A stretch of DNA of 64,000 bases, taken from positions 124,001-188,000 of the forward strand of contig NZ_CP045740.1 in NCBI RefSeq assembly GCF_009650765.1. Direction: 5' to 3'. The notes beneath the pieces are model-generated. The model saw only the letters and a program-made list of their open reading frames with translations, searched no databases and was not told the origin of the DNA. The translations under genes and the position numbers were made by a program. The stretch comes from Streptomyces sp. SUK 48. GTDB taxonomy: Bacteria; Actinomycetota; Actinomycetes; Streptomycetales; Streptomycetaceae. Below, in pieces: positions 26,806 through 36,078 of this stretch (positions within the stretch are counted from its first letter, which is position 1; each line of letters opens with the position of its first letter).

Positions 26806-26838
26806 GGTGGCACCCGGGCCTGTGGCCCGGGTGCCACC
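26806..26838 (+). terminator. 15-bp hairpin after the M4 protease gene
   Basis: Arms 26806-26820 and 26824-26838 are perfectly complementary, loop of 3 nt, 26 nt after the stop codon. Confidence 0.8.
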
Positions 26839-27308
26839 CGCGTTTCCACCGCCCCGGCCGTCCGTCGACCGACGAACGCTGAAACGCCCGGGGCGGGACG
26901 GCCGCAGGGTCGGACCGTCGGCTTCGGCGAGAATCACGACGCTCTCAGACCCCGCGCACCGCACGTCGGCGTACCAGGTCGGCCACGCCTTGGCCACGTC
27001 CGGCGTGGCGGGTTCGGTCGCGGACGCGGCACGTGCGGGAACCGGCCGAGTGCCGCACCGGCGTCGGCTCGGCGGCGGCATCGATTTCCGCCCGACTGCC
27101 CGGGTGTGCACGGCGAGCACCGACTGTACGGCGCCTGCCGGGCAGTCAGCCTCGGCTGCGGCCGGTTCGCCAGCGCCCAGCGGGATACGGGCGGAGGGCT
27201 CTTATCGTTGGCCCCGCGCGGCGCGCCGCGGCACGGGGCTTCGGTCGCGGGCGCGGCGGAGCCGTCGCGCGCCCCCCACCCCGCCGAACCAGGCTTCCGG
27301 AGGTCCTC
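26839..27308. other. Intergenic, no gene recognised
   Basis: 470 bp between the protease terminator and the TetR stop. Frames open here have no binding site, no domain and poor codon bias. Confidence 0.4.
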
Positions 27309-27902
27309 TCACGGGGTGCCGCGCAGGCCGGTCAGCAGGATCTCCAGGGCCAGTTCGGTGGCTTCCCCGACCGGTGTCCCGTCCAGCAGATCGCCGACGG
27401 CGAGCACGGCCAGGCCGTGGACGGTGGAGAAGGCGACCTGGGCGAGGCGCACCGCGTCGCCGGAACGGACGGCGCCGGTCCGCTGGGCCTCGGCGATCAG
27501 CCCGGCCGCGATCTCCAGGCTGCGGTGCCCGAGCACCCGGATCTCGGCGTCCGGCTCCTTCTCGTGCTTGACGGTGAACATCAGCTCCAGCAGGGCGGGC
27601 CGCTCGGTCGCGAACCCCACGTAGGCGCGCCCCAGCGACGCCATCCGCTGCTCGACGGGGCCGGGGCCTTCGCCCGCCGCCTCCATGCGCCGGTTCAGGT
27701 CGGTGAAACCGTCGACCACGAGCGCGTCCAGCACGGCCTGCCGGTCGCGGAAATGACGGGTCGGGGCGGCGTGGCTCACGCCGAGGTCCCGGGCCAGCCC
27801 CCGCAGGGACAACCCGACGGCGCCGCTCTCGGCCAGCACTTCCTCCGCCCGCTCCAGCAGAGCGGCTCGCAGATTGCCGTGGTGGTAAGAGCCCTCGGCC
27901 AT
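27309..27902 (-). CDS. TetR/AcrR-family repressor
   Basis: 197 residues. HTH at the N-terminus: YHHGNLRAALLERAEEVLAE, then LSLRGLARDLGVSHAAPTRHF; the C-terminal domain ends AVGDLLDGTPVGEATELAL. Divergent from an SDR gene with 121 bp between them, so it most likely controls that enzyme. A ttgt-N9-acaa imperfect palindrome lies 16-32 bp upstream of its start. Confidence 0.85.
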   Translation of the reverse strand: MAEGSYHHGNLRAALLERAEEVLAESGAVGLSLRGLARDLGVSHAAPTRHFRDRQAVLDALVVDGFTDLNRRMEAAGEGPGPVEQRMASLGRAYVGFATERPALLELMFTVKHEKEPDAEIRVLGHRSLEIAAGLIAEAQRTGAVRSGDAVRLAQVAFSTVHGLAVLAVGDLLDGTPVGEATELALEILLTGLRGTP

Positions 27903-27917
27903 GCTTCTCTCCCGATG

Positions 27918-27934
27918 TTGTCAGTTGACTACAA
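27918..27934. promoter_or_regulatory. Candidate TetR operator
   Basis: ttgtcagttgactacaa: outer ttgt/acaa arms with an inner gtca-gt-tgac pair slightly off-centre. Located between the TetR and SDR genes. The symmetry is imperfect, so this is tentative. Confidence 0.35.
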
Positions 27935-28023
27935 TGATGGCACGTGCCTACATTGGCGGGGCCGGCCCACCCCGAACGACCGGCCGACCGACCGACCGAC
28001 CGACGGAAGCGGAGCCACCTCCC

Positions 28024-28815
28024 ATGCCCACCATGTCCTATCAGGGGACCACCGCCCTGATCACCGGCGCCAGTTCCGGCCTGGGCGAGGAGTTCGCCCG
28101 GCAGTGGGCCGAGCGCGGCGCCGACGTCGTGCTCGTCGCCCGCCGCCTCGACCGGTTGGAGACCCTCGCCGCCGAGCTGGAGCGACGGCACTCCGTCTCC
28201 GCCACGCCGATAGCCGTGGACCTCGCCGAGCCGGGCGCCGGCATCGCGCTGCGCGAGGAACTCGCCGCGCGCGGCAGGTCCGTGCAGACCCTGATCAACA
28301 ACGCCGGATTCGGCAGCCACGGCACCTTCGCGGAGCAGGACCCGGAGCAGATCGCCCGCATGGTCCGGCTCAACGTCGGGGCGGTCGCCGAGCTGAGCCG
28401 GGCCTTCCTTCCGCAGCTGGCCGCCGACGGCCGCGGCGCCCTGGTCAACGTCGCCAGCACGGCGGCCTACCAGCCCACCCCGGCCATGGCCGTGTACGGC
28501 GCCACCAAGGCATTCGTCCTCAGCCTGACCGAGGCGCTCGCCCACGAGAACCGCGACCGCGCGCTGCGGGTGCTGGCGGTGTCCCCCGGACCGGTCGCCA
28601 CGGAGTTCTTCGACGTCGTCGGGAGCCGGAAGGCGGTCGTCGGCCGGATGGCCACGGCCGCCGACGTGGTGGCGGCGACCCGGCACGCCCTGGAGGGCCG
28701 CCGCACCCCGGCCAGCGTCATCGCCGGGCTCGGCAACCGCGTGTCGGCCACGGCGGCCCGGCTCGCCCCGCGCCGCATCGCCCTGGCCGCGGCCGGCCGG
28801 GCCCTGGGGGCGTGA
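28024..28815 (+). CDS. Short-chain dehydrogenase/reductase
   Basis: 263-residue classical SDR. NAD(P)-binding TGASSGLGEEFA near residue 14, NNAGFG near 90, active-site Ser in VNVASTAAYQPTP and YGATK (Tyr-x3-Lys) near 157-161, then SPGPVATEF. The closest groups are DltE/SadH-type oxidoreductases of unknown substrate. The leader contains five tandem ccga units (27983-28005). Probably regulated by the divergent TetR gene. Confidence 0.88.
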   Translation: MPTMSYQGTTALITGASSGLGEEFARQWAERGADVVLVARRLDRLETLAAELERRHSVSATPIAVDLAEPGAGIALREELAARGRSVQTLINNAGFGSHGTFAEQDPEQIARMVRLNVGAVAELSRAFLPQLAADGRGALVNVASTAAYQPTPAMAVYGATKAFVLSLTEALAHENRDRALRVLAVSPGPVATEFFDVVGSRKAVVGRMATAADVVAATRHALEGRRTPASVIAGLGNRVSATAARLAPRRIALAAAGRALGA

Positions 28816-28978
28816 CCGGGTAGGTCGCGGCCCACGCGATGACCACAAGGGGTTCGTCCACGAACCGTCGCCCCTGATCTGGACATCGGGTCGTCCTCGA
28901 CCTGGACATCGATTCGAGCGGGACGGAAACCGAGGGCCGCGGCAGTGGACCGGCCCGCCATGAACAAAGGAGCAGACG

Positions 28979-29590
28979 ATGCCGAGCACGTGGGTGAACA
29001 GGTTCCGACCGGTGGCCGTCGCGGCGATCGCCGCCGTCCGCAGACCACTGGAAGTGGCGGACCCGTTCGCCGACGTCCAGGCCGCGACCCGGCGGCACCG
29101 GCGCGCCCACCATTGCGGGGCGTTCGCCTACGGGGAGGGGTCGTTGCCCGCCGCGATCGTGGCGGCGGTCGGCGCCCGGCGGATCGTGGAGGTCGGTACG
29201 GCACTGGGTTACACGGCGCTCTCGATGGCCCACGCGGCACCGGGCGCGCGCGTGGAGACCATCGACATGGACCCGATCCACGTCCGCCTGGCCCGGGAGC
29301 AGATCGCCGCGCACCGGATGGACGACCGCATCGACGTCCTGCCGGGCAACGCCGAGACGGTCCTCGGGGCTCTGGACGGCGGCTCCTACGACGTGGCGTT
29401 CTTCGACGGATTCACGCCGACCGGCGACGTCGTCCGAGAACTCCACCGCCTGCTGCGGATCGGCGGGACACTGATCGCCGGCAACCTGATCCTGGGCCCG
29501 GACCAGGCGGTCACCTCCCATCTTGGCGACACGTCCCGCTGGCAGACGCACTCCTTCGGCGAGACGGCGTTGTGCGTGAAACTCGCCTGA
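28979..29590 (+). CDS. O-methyltransferase (class I, family 3 type)
   Basis: 203 residues. SAM site VEVGTALGYTALSMAHAAPG near residue 64, acidic DMDPIHVRLAREQI near 98, and DVAFFDGFTPTGDVV around 140 where family 3 enzymes place the metal-binding aspartate. Short N-terminal basic segment. Similar proteins methylate catechol-type hydroxyls, but substrate is unknown. It stands alone between the SDR and two small membrane proteins. Confidence 0.75.
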   Translation: MPSTWVNRFRPVAVAAIAAVRRPLEVADPFADVQAATRRHRRAHHCGAFAYGEGSLPAAIVAAVGARRIVEVGTALGYTALSMAHAAPGARVETIDMDPIHVRLAREQIAAHRMDDRIDVLPGNAETVLGALDGGSYDVAFFDGFTPTGDVVRELHRLLRIGGTLIAGNLILGPDQAVTSHLGDTSRWQTHSFGETALCVKLA

Positions 29591-29757
29591 GCCACGGCTC
29601 ACCGGCGCCACCCCGACCACGCGCCGGTCGGCCCGGCGACGGGGTCGAGGCCGCTGAGCCGACCGGCCGGTGTCATTGCGTGAGGACGTGAGCCACAGGG
29701 TGGGGCGGGTGGTCCTCCGGCCGGCCTCGGAACGTTCTGGGGTCCGAGGTCGCCCCG

Positions 29758-29925
29758 TCACCTTCTGCGGGGCCAGCCGCTGCCGATCCCCGCGACGTGC
29801 AGGGCCAGTGCGGTCAGCCCCAGAAGCATGATGTTGACGGACGAGAACGTGTGATTGGTGCTGATCTCGGCCGCGTTGATGAGGAACGACACGAAGAACA
29901 GCACTGCCGCGACGATGCCAAGCAT
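29758..29925 (-). CDS. Small membrane protein (55 aa)
   Basis: 55 residues starting MLGIVAAVLFFVSFLINAA, with a second hydrophobic stretch (VNIMLLGLTALALHVAGI) and an RRR end: two membrane spans, no known motif. GAGAGGGG lies upstream of the ATG. Small proteins of this shape are common in Streptomyces. Confidence 0.6.
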   Translation of the reverse strand: MLGIVAAVLFFVSFLINAAEISTNHTFSSVNIMLLGLTALALHVAGIGSGWPRRR

Positions 29926-30060
29926 GACGAGCCCCTCTCGATAGGAAGTGAAACCCGTATGCCCGGCCGACGCCCTCACAGACCTGGGCGGCCCCGCCGA
30001 AGCCATATGGGCCCGCCCGGCAGCACCCTGGCCGCTCCCTCATGGCGAAGTGACGGGGGC

Positions 30061-30354
30061 TCAGGCGTGGACGTGACGGGAGTTCGCCGTCCCGTGCGGG
30101 GCGGCGTGATGTGCGGGCCGGCCCGTCGCGGGAACGGCGAGACGCCGCAGGGACAGGCCCGCGGTGACGAGGAGAGCGGTGAAGACGCCCAGGAGAAGGA
30201 CGGACACCCACATCTGCCGGCTCCCGGGCGCTTGCCAGCCGGACCACGCCGTGGCCCCCGCCCACAGCAGGACACCCGCGGCGTAGAAGGAACGGACACG
30301 GTGCAACTGCCGCACAGCCCGCAGGAATTCGATACGTTCGATCTTCGGTGCCAT
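30061..30354 (-). CDS. Small membrane protein (97 aa)
   Basis: 97 residues from ATG 30354 (ATG 30387 would add 11 residues). A basic N-terminal helix (KIERIEFLRAVRQLHRVRSF) is followed by two membrane segments (YAAGVLLWAGATAW and WVSVLLLGVFTALLVTAGLSL) and a His-rich tail. Same strand as the 55-residue membrane protein; function unknown. Confidence 0.5.
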   Translation of the reverse strand: MAPKIERIEFLRAVRQLHRVRSFYAAGVLLWAGATAWSGWQAPGSRQMWVSVLLLGVFTALLVTAGLSLRRLAVPATGRPAHHAAPHGTANSRHVHA

Positions 30355-30960
30355 GCCGAGCCGTGTACCCCGATATGCGACGAGCATCAGCGCTGACCAG
30401 CACCTGCTCGTTCTGCGCCGTCTCTAAGGGCCGGTGGGGTGCCGGCTACCGGTCAGGTCGAGGGCGTGCTGGGCGAGCCATTGGTCGTGGACGGCACGGG
30501 GTGGCCGCAGCAGGGAGCGCCGGAGCAGTGTCTCGCTCCGTGCCAGGCGCTTGCGCGTCGACTCCTCGATCCTGTGGTGTGGTGGTCCGTGCGGGGTGGG
30601 GTGTCCGGCGGTGCCGCAGTGCACAGCGAACCGGGACGGCGCGAATGGGGGGCCGTTGGCGTACGGGCGTTTCCACCGGTCGGCCAGACAGCCCCACTCC
30701 AGGCCACCCATCCGGCCGTGCACCGCCCCTTCTGCCCTTTACGCCATTCGCCCCATACGGGTACGGCGGCCGAGCGGCACGTCACCGCCCATCGTCCGGG
30801 GTCGGCGGAACGAGCTACGGGGCGGCTCCGCCGCTGAACGGCCCGGATGGGTGTCATCCGAGCGGCGCACTGCATCAGCCCGCCCTCTTGGTGGTAGGTC
30901 TGACCGGTGCCGGGCGCGAGCGCGACCTCCCGGTCACTCAGGCCCCGATCAGGAGTGAGA
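30355..30960. other. Intergenic; possible decayed minus-strand reading frame
   Basis: About 600 bp. A minus-strand frame at 30424-30700 reads like protein in part (IEESTRKRLARSETLLRRSL, VHDQWLAQHALDL) but has no start signal or recognisable family. It may be a gene remnant. Nothing else stands out. Confidence 0.3.
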
Positions 30961-31497
30961 ATGTCCCCAAACCAGGCGTCCTCGGCGTCAAGCGGTATCC
31001 GACGGCCTCCGCTGCGGGAACGGTGGCGCCGGGCACTGGACGATCACACCGTGCCCACCCAGCGCTCGCTCATGGCCGCCTGGCTCGGCTTCGGCTGCAC
31101 CTTCGGCGCGGCACGGCTGATCACTCACGGCATCCGGGGCGGCTGGCTGCCCTGGGGGAACATCTCCGCCGGCCAGACCCACCTGCACCACTACAACTTC
31201 GGTATCGCCACGCTCGCGGGCGTCGGACTGGTGGCGGTCCGTGGCGACGAGACCTATGTCGGCCACCCCGGGATCGGTGCCCTGTACGGTGCGGGTACGG
31301 CGTTGATCGCCGACGAGTTCGCCCTGCTTCTCGACCTCAAGGACGTGTACTGGGCCAGGCAGGGACGCATCAGCGTGGACGTCTCCCTGGGCATCCTCAG
31401 CGCGATGGGTCTCTATCTGACCGCCATCCCGTTCTGGCACGAGATCACCAAGGTCACCCGCGACCATCTCCAGGGGAGCGCGGCGGGCGCGGTGTGA
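30961..31497 (+). CDS. Integral membrane protein
   Basis: 178 residues with about four hydrophobic segments: SLMAAWLGFGCTFGAARLI, FGIATLAGVGLVAV, IGALYGAGTALIADEFALLL and SLGILSAMGLYLTAIPFW. Conserved-looking polar residues sit next to them (GQTHLHHYNFG, ADEFALLLDLKDVYW), suggesting metal or quinone contact. I recall similar uncharacterised Streptomyces membrane proteins. Transcribed alone. Confidence 0.65.
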   Translation: MSPNQASSASSGIRRPPLRERWRRALDDHTVPTQRSLMAAWLGFGCTFGAARLITHGIRGGWLPWGNISAGQTHLHHYNFGIATLAGVGLVAVRGDETYVGHPGIGALYGAGTALIADEFALLLDLKDVYWARQGRISVDVSLGILSAMGLYLTAIPFWHEITKVTRDHLQGSAAGAV

Positions 31498-31897
31498 GCG
31501 CCGTGAACCGGCCCCGGTGAAACCCGGCCGAGGCACGTTGGCCGATGCCTACGCGTCCCGGTCCTTCACACGGGACAGCAGCCTCGGACATATAAACCGC
31601 CCGGACAACCCGCTCCAGATCAGCGAACCGATGCTCACGATGGTCGACGGAAATCCTGACGGCACCACCACGGACCATCCGCGAGCGCCTCAGCTGGGAG
31701 ATGGTCAAGGAGACAGGTCGCAGCCGAGCCGCCATGGCTCCGGCGGCCGGGGTGCGGCCGATCGTGCCGACGGGGCGTGCGGAACTGGTCGAGCAGTGCG
31801 TGGCCGTACAGGGTGGACGCTGTCCATCTGGTCGTCCGACACAACGGCGCAACCGCCGGAACCGGCCCGACTGTCCGGCTCATCTCGTCCGTCCGGT
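31498..31897. other. Intergenic, no gene recognised
   Basis: 400 bp between the membrane protein and the HxlR stop. A short plus-strand frame around 31700 lacks binding site and codon bias. Probably non-coding. Confidence 0.4.
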
Positions 31898-32341
31898 CTA
31901 TCCGGTCGCTTCTGTGATGACGCCACGGCCGGAGGGCGAATGGAGTTGTGCGCGAGCCGAGCCACCGCAATGCGCGCACACCACCGCCGCCTCGAAGCGG
32001 TGCCCGCAGGCGTGCTGGAAGCGCATCGGCGGGTCCTCGGCATTCAGATGCCGATCACCCCACGCCATCAACGTCAGCAACACGTCGTTGAGTTCCGCGC
32101 CCGCCTCGGTCAGGTGGTACTCGTAACGCGGAGGATGCGCGCTGTACAGCTCACGGCGCACGATTCCCGTGGCCTCCAACTTGCGCAACCGAGTGGTCAG
32201 AATGTCCCTCGGTGCCCCCGTGTTCGCCGCGATCCCCCCGAACCGGCGCACACCATGACTGAGTTCACGCACGACAAGAAGAGCCCAGCGCTCCCCCACA
32301 AGGCTCAAAGTGTCCGTTATAGAGCATTCCCGAGGCGACAT
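31898..32341 (-). CDS. HxlR-family transcriptional regulator
   Basis: 147 residues. Winged-helix HxlR core: CSITDTLSLVGERWALLVVR, LSHGVRRFGGIAANTGAPRD, ILTTRLRKLEATGIVRREL, then YHLTEAGAELNDVLLTLMAWG. A C-terminal HACGH...CAHCGG segment could bind zinc, seen in some HxlR proteins. These regulators usually sense electrophiles or quinones through an N-terminal Cys (here Cys6). No divergent oxidoreductase; the neighbour is a GNAT gene. Confidence 0.85.
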   Translation of the reverse strand: MSPRECSITDTLSLVGERWALLVVRELSHGVRRFGGIAANTGAPRDILTTRLRKLEATGIVRRELYSAHPPRYEYHLTEAGAELNDVLLTLMAWGDRHLNAEDPPMRFQHACGHRFEAAVVCAHCGGSARAQLHSPSGRGVITEATG

Positions 32342-32490
32342 GCCTGCGAGAATATCCCGGAGCTCGAATCAAAGATGTGCAGGGGATGAGCTCGAAGGAT
32401 CATCGGCGTACTCGCCCGCTCGGCGCGCGTCATGCGTCCGGCGCCGTATCCGGTCTACCCGCCCGGCCGGTCGGCCGGAGAAGGCGAAGC

Positions 32491-33387
32491 ATGCGCACGG
32501 ACGACTGGCACCACACCCACGACGTCGACGATTTCCTTGCCCACGCCCGTACGTTCCTGCACGCACAACCCGTCCGGCACATCGTGACCCTGTCCATGCT
32601 CCAGAGACTCCAGGAGCAGGAGGCAGGCACGGACCGCACGCAAACCGCCACGTCCAGAACGTACGCCCCCGTCTTCGGCTGGGCAGAGCAGGACGGCGAG
32701 GTCCGTGGGACCTTCTACCACCTGCCCTCCGGCGGCATCGGGCTCACTCCCCTCTCCCCCGCGCAGGCCGACGCCCTCGCCGTCCGGCTGGCCGGACTCG
32801 GATATTCGCTGCCGTACGTCAGCGCCGACCACGACACCGCGACCGCGTTCGCGAAGGCGTGGCGGCGGCACGCCGGAGTGGGAGCGGCGGTGCGGGTGCG
32901 GCTGTGCCTGTACCGGCTCGGAGAGCCGACCCCGCCGCAGCCGGTTCCGGCGGGGCAGGGGCGACTCGTCGGCGAGGGCGATCGGGAGCAACTGATGGGA
33001 TGGTGCCGGGAGTTCGCGGCCGATGTCGAGGAGGACGTGACCATCGACGCCGGTACGTGGACGGGCACGCGGTTCGCCCGCAAGCGGTACACGTTCTGGG
33101 AGTTGCCCGACGGCGTGCCGGTCTCCATGGCGGGGGTGAATCCGATGCTGGCCGGGGTGGCCCAGGTGGATCCCGTCTACACCCCGGCCCGCTTCCGGGG
33201 ACGCGGCTACGCGGCGGCGGTGACGGTGGCGGTCAGCCGGGCGGCGCTGGCCGCGGGCGCGGAGAGTGTCGTCCTGTTCACGAACGCGGCCAATGCGACG
33301 AGTAACGCCCTTTATCAGCGCCTCGGGTATGTCCGGGTGGCCGAATGGGCGGTGTACGACTTCGCAGAGCCTCAGCCCCAGCTGTAG
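32491..33387 (+). CDS. GNAT-family N-acetyltransferase
   Basis: 298 residues from ATG 32491, preceded by GGAGAAGG; a longer N-terminal extension from 32377 is open but arginine-rich and unlikely. The C-terminal GNAT core shows acetyl-CoA motif A in VDPVYTPARFRGRGYAAAV and motif B in TNAANATSNALYQRLGYVRV. The first ~180 residues are a second, degenerate GNAT-like half. Substrate unknown; the architecture matches many actinomycete two-domain acetyltransferases. Confidence 0.8.
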   Translation: MRTDDWHHTHDVDDFLAHARTFLHAQPVRHIVTLSMLQRLQEQEAGTDRTQTATSRTYAPVFGWAEQDGEVRGTFYHLPSGGIGLTPLSPAQADALAVRLAGLGYSLPYVSADHDTATAFAKAWRRHAGVGAAVRVRLCLYRLGEPTPPQPVPAGQGRLVGEGDREQLMGWCREFAADVEEDVTIDAGTWTGTRFARKRYTFWELPDGVPVSMAGVNPMLAGVAQVDPVYTPARFRGRGYAAAVTVAVSRAALAAGAESVVLFTNAANATSNALYQRLGYVRVAEWAVYDFAEPQPQL

Positions 33388-33578
33388 GCGTAGGCGGGCG
33401 GGACACGGAGCGAGGCGCGGCGTTTGGGCCACTCCCCTGTTGCCTGTCCGCCCTGAGACGACGGTGGCCGGTGACGGCCGGTTCCGGGATTGCGCTGTGC
33501 CAGGCTCCCGGCAACTATTCCCGACTGAACCGTGGCCGTGCGACGAGCGCGGCACCTGACCTCTCGACAGCCTCGTCA

Positions 33579-33600
33579 CCTGACCTGACCTGACCTGACC
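33579..33600 (+). repeat. Tandem cctga repeat upstream of the cysteine-repeat protein gene
   Basis: Four direct copies of cctga/c in the 5' leader, about 25-45 bp before the ATG at 33626. Pure 5-nt periodicity. Confidence 0.75.
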
Positions 33601-33625
33601 GGGCCTGAACGAAAGCGAGTCGTAC

Positions 33626-34426
33626 ATGACCTCCCCGAGACCCCTCAGCTCCGCCACCGCATGGCTGGTGCGCCTGTTATCCGCGCTCACCCTGGTCGCG
33701 GGCGGTGTCGTCTTCTTCTCCGGCACAGCCGAGGCCGCGACCATATGCGGCAACGTCTCGGTGCCGCCGGGCTACGTGATCACCTCGGAGTCGCTCACCG
33801 GAAGCTGTACCGGCGGCTACCTGACCGAGACCATCCAGCCGCCGTCCAACGGACTCGCCGTCTGCCTGAACGGCCCGATCCCGACCGGCTACGCGGTCAC
33901 GTCGATCTACAGCACCAACAACTGCAGCCAGTACCAGACCGGTCGGATCAACACCGTCACCAACGGGATGCGGATCTGCGGGAATTCCAACGGATCGCTG
34001 CCGAGCGGCTACGTGATCACCAGTGAGGGACCGGACAGTACGTGCTCGCAGTGGTACGGCGAGACGGTCAACGTCGCGAGCAACGGCATTGCGGTGTGCG
34101 GCAATTCACCGATCCCCGCCGCCTACGTGATCACCTCCAGCTACCAGAACGCGGCCTGCGGCATCTACCTCGGCGCCCGGCTCAACACCGCCTCCGACGG
34201 CATGACGTTCTGCGGCAATTCACCGATCCCGGCCAATTACGTGATCACCGCGAACTTCCAGCTCAGCAGCTGCGGCCAGTACCTGGGCGGTCGCCTGAAC
34301 GTGGCCTACAACGGCATCATCGCCTGCGCCGACTCCCCCACCCCGCCCGGATACTGGGTCTCCGCCAACGGCATCCAGTCCTCCGCGTGCAGCCCCTACC
34401 TGGCGGAACGCCTGAACAACAGCTGA
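33626..34426 (+). CDS. Secreted protein of six cysteine-bearing repeats
   Basis: 266 residues. Signal peptide to about residue 38 (LTLVAGGVVFFSGTAEA-A). The mature part is six consecutive ~37-residue repeats of the type [IVF]CGN-S-xIPxxYVITS-x6-C-xx-YxGxRLNxAxNG, two cysteines each, so probably one disulfide per repeat. Polar, glycine- and asparagine-rich, no catalytic motif. It may be a surface or matrix protein; I do not recognise the family. Codon 18 is TTA (33677-33679), pointing to bldA-dependent, late developmental expression. Confidence 0.8.
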   Translation: MTSPRPLSSATAWLVRLLSALTLVAGGVVFFSGTAEAATICGNVSVPPGYVITSESLTGSCTGGYLTETIQPPSNGLAVCLNGPIPTGYAVTSIYSTNNCSQYQTGRINTVTNGMRICGNSNGSLPSGYVITSEGPDSTCSQWYGETVNVASNGIAVCGNSPIPAAYVITSSYQNAACGIYLGARLNTASDGMTFCGNSPIPANYVITANFQLSSCGQYLGGRLNVAYNGIIACADSPTPPGYWVSANGIQSSACSPYLAERLNNS

Positions 34427-34564
34427 TCCCGGCATCTCCGGTGAGCGGGCCGGGGCGCGGTGGCGTGACCTCGGTCTGGCGCTCGCCTCGGTCGGCGGAC
34501 ATCCTCCGGAGCCGTAGCCCGGGAGGGCACTGACCATTCTCCCCGCCGGGCCCACACTGGTGGC

Positions 34565-35026
34565 ATGCATCTGCGCATCGAAGGTCACACCCTCCCCGGC
34601 CGGGACTGCGGCGCCGGCCCCGGGTTTCCGGGGGTCAGCGGGATCGAGGTCGGGGTCCAGCGCAAGGACCGGCCCGCCGAGCTGCTCGATCCGCGGCCGG
34701 GCGACGCGTCGTCGGCGACCTGGACGCTCTCCTGCTCGTTCGCCGCCGACGGCGCACTGCGTGGTCCGTACGTGCAGAACCGGCTCGGCGGGCGCTTCGT
34801 GTACCTCTCCTGGCTCGGCAGACAGCCCGGCGAGGAGGCGTCGCGGATGTTCCGGCGCGCCAAGCTGATGCTCGCCGACGTTGCGCCGCGGGTGCTCGCC
34901 GAGGCCCGGCTGAGCGGCGTACTGGTGGGTCGGCTCGCCCTCACCGACGCCCAGGGCCTTCCGCTGTGCGGGCGGGTACTGCCCCCGGCGATCATCTGGA
35001 GCGCCGACGAGCCGTCGGACGCCTGA
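34565..35026 (+). CDS. DUF5990-like protein
   Basis: 153 residues starting MHLRIEGHTLPGRDCG, with IEVGVQRKDRPAELLDP, YVQNRLGGRFVYLSWLG and RAKLMLADVAPRVLAEA. I recall this pattern as DUF5990, an uncharacterised actinomycete family. Soluble, single domain, no signal peptide. Function unknown. Confidence 0.65.
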   Translation: MHLRIEGHTLPGRDCGAGPGFPGVSGIEVGVQRKDRPAELLDPRPGDASSATWTLSCSFAADGALRGPYVQNRLGGRFVYLSWLGRQPGEEASRMFRRAKLMLADVAPRVLAEARLSGVLVGRLALTDAQGLPLCGRVLPPAIIWSADEPSDA

Positions 35027-35160
35027 GCCTACGGCTTCCCCCGGTGACGGCGACCGCACGGGCGCCAGGGCCGGCCCTTGCACCGCTCGGCGACGGCGGT
35101 GTCGTCGAGGAGTAAGCCCGCCACAACGGCCGCGCCGACTTCCGGATGAGCCGCGGAGCT

Positions 35161-35853
35161 TCAGGCCGCCGCCGCGGGCTCGTTCAGACGGGTGGCCGCG
35201 GTCTTCCAGGCGGCGGTGACGGCGAGGTGGGCCTGCGTGGTGGCCGCCTGTCCGTCTCCGTCGAGCCGCAGTGGCCGTCCGACGTGGAGGTGGAGGCGGG
35301 GGCGCCGCAGCGGGGCGGTCGCGAGGCCCGCGAGCTGCTTCACGGCCGAGCCGGAGGTGACACGGCGTGCACCGGCCTGGCCGACCGGGATCACGGGCGC
35401 GCCGGTGCGGTACGCGAGCCGGGCGAGGCCCCGGCGGAAGGTGCCCGGCGCGGCTTCCGTCGCGTCCTTGCGGTCGGGCAGGCCGCCCTCGGCGTAGATG
35501 AGGATGTGCCGGCCCTGTTCCAGCGCCTCCTGGGCGAGGGCGATCGCCTGGGGCGCGCGGGGATCACCGCGGTGGACGGGGATGTGGCCCTCGCGGGCGA
35601 GGGCGCGGCCGAGCAGCGGCACGCGCCACAGGCCGGCGGTCGCCATGATGACGGGCCGGGCGCCGAGGCGGTGCAGTGCGGCCAGGACGATCGCCGGGTC
35701 CGCGAGCGAGGTGTGGTTGGCCGCGATGATCCCGGCCGGGGGGAGGTCGACGTCTTCGTCGGTGGTGATCGTCAGCCGTCCGACGGCGGGGATCAGGTGA
35801 TCGGCGAGGCGGCTGAGCATCAGGTTCTCCGGTTCGCTCGGGAAGAATCCCAT
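35161..35853 (-). CDS. 1-acyl-glycerol-3-phosphate acyltransferase (PlsC-like)
   Basis: 230 residues. Acyltransferase block I is IIAANHTSLADPAIV (HxxxxD: His-Thr-Ser-Leu-Ala-Asp), block II around GHIPVHRGDPRAP and block III LIYAEGGLPDR, matching the PlsC/LPLAT fold. It should acylate lysophosphatidate or a related glycerolipid at the membrane. Starts at ATG 35853; ATG 35820, eleven codons on, is an alternative. Confidence 0.82.
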   Translation of the reverse strand: MGFFPSEPENLMLSRLADHLIPAVGRLTITTDEDVDLPPAGIIAANHTSLADPAIVLAALHRLGARPVIMATAGLWRVPLLGRALAREGHIPVHRGDPRAPQAIALAQEALEQGRHILIYAEGGLPDRKDATEAAPGTFRRGLARLAYRTGAPVIPVGQAGARRVTSGSAVKQLAGLATAPLRRPRLHLHVGRPLRLDGDGQAATTQAHLAVTAAWKTAATRLNEPAAAA

Positions 35854-36022
35854 CGTCGCCGATGGAGCCGTGAGCGCGCCTGAGTGTCTGTACTCATCTC
35901 TCAGCCAAGGGGGATGAGCAGATCGGTGATCGGTACCCTGCCGAGCGGTTCGCCGGAAGCGCCCGCGTGCCGTGTGAGAAACACCGTCACGGCGCTCGGC
36001 CCGCGGATCTCGACGGCGGCTC

Positions 36023-36062
36023 CGGGCGGGACACGCGACCGTGCCGTCGCGTGTCCCGCCCG
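36023..36062 (-). terminator. 17-bp hairpin downstream of the tRNA gene
   Basis: Arms 36023-36039 and 36046-36062 are perfectly complementary over 17 bp with a 6-nt loop. It lies 16 nt beyond the 3' end of the minus-strand tRNA gene. Confidence 0.75.
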
Positions 36063-36078
36063 TACACGGGCCTCAAGG

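Noticed and set aside
30424..30723. Minus-strand gene of about 99 residues
   Set aside because: Part of the sequence looks protein-like, but there is no start signal or family; left as intergenic.
31701..32126. Plus-strand gene antisense to HxlR
   Set aside because: Poor codon bias and mostly antisense to a clear HxlR gene.
35146..35883. Plus-strand gene opposite PlsC
   Set aside because: Shadow of the acyltransferase, which has catalytic motifs in the minus frame.
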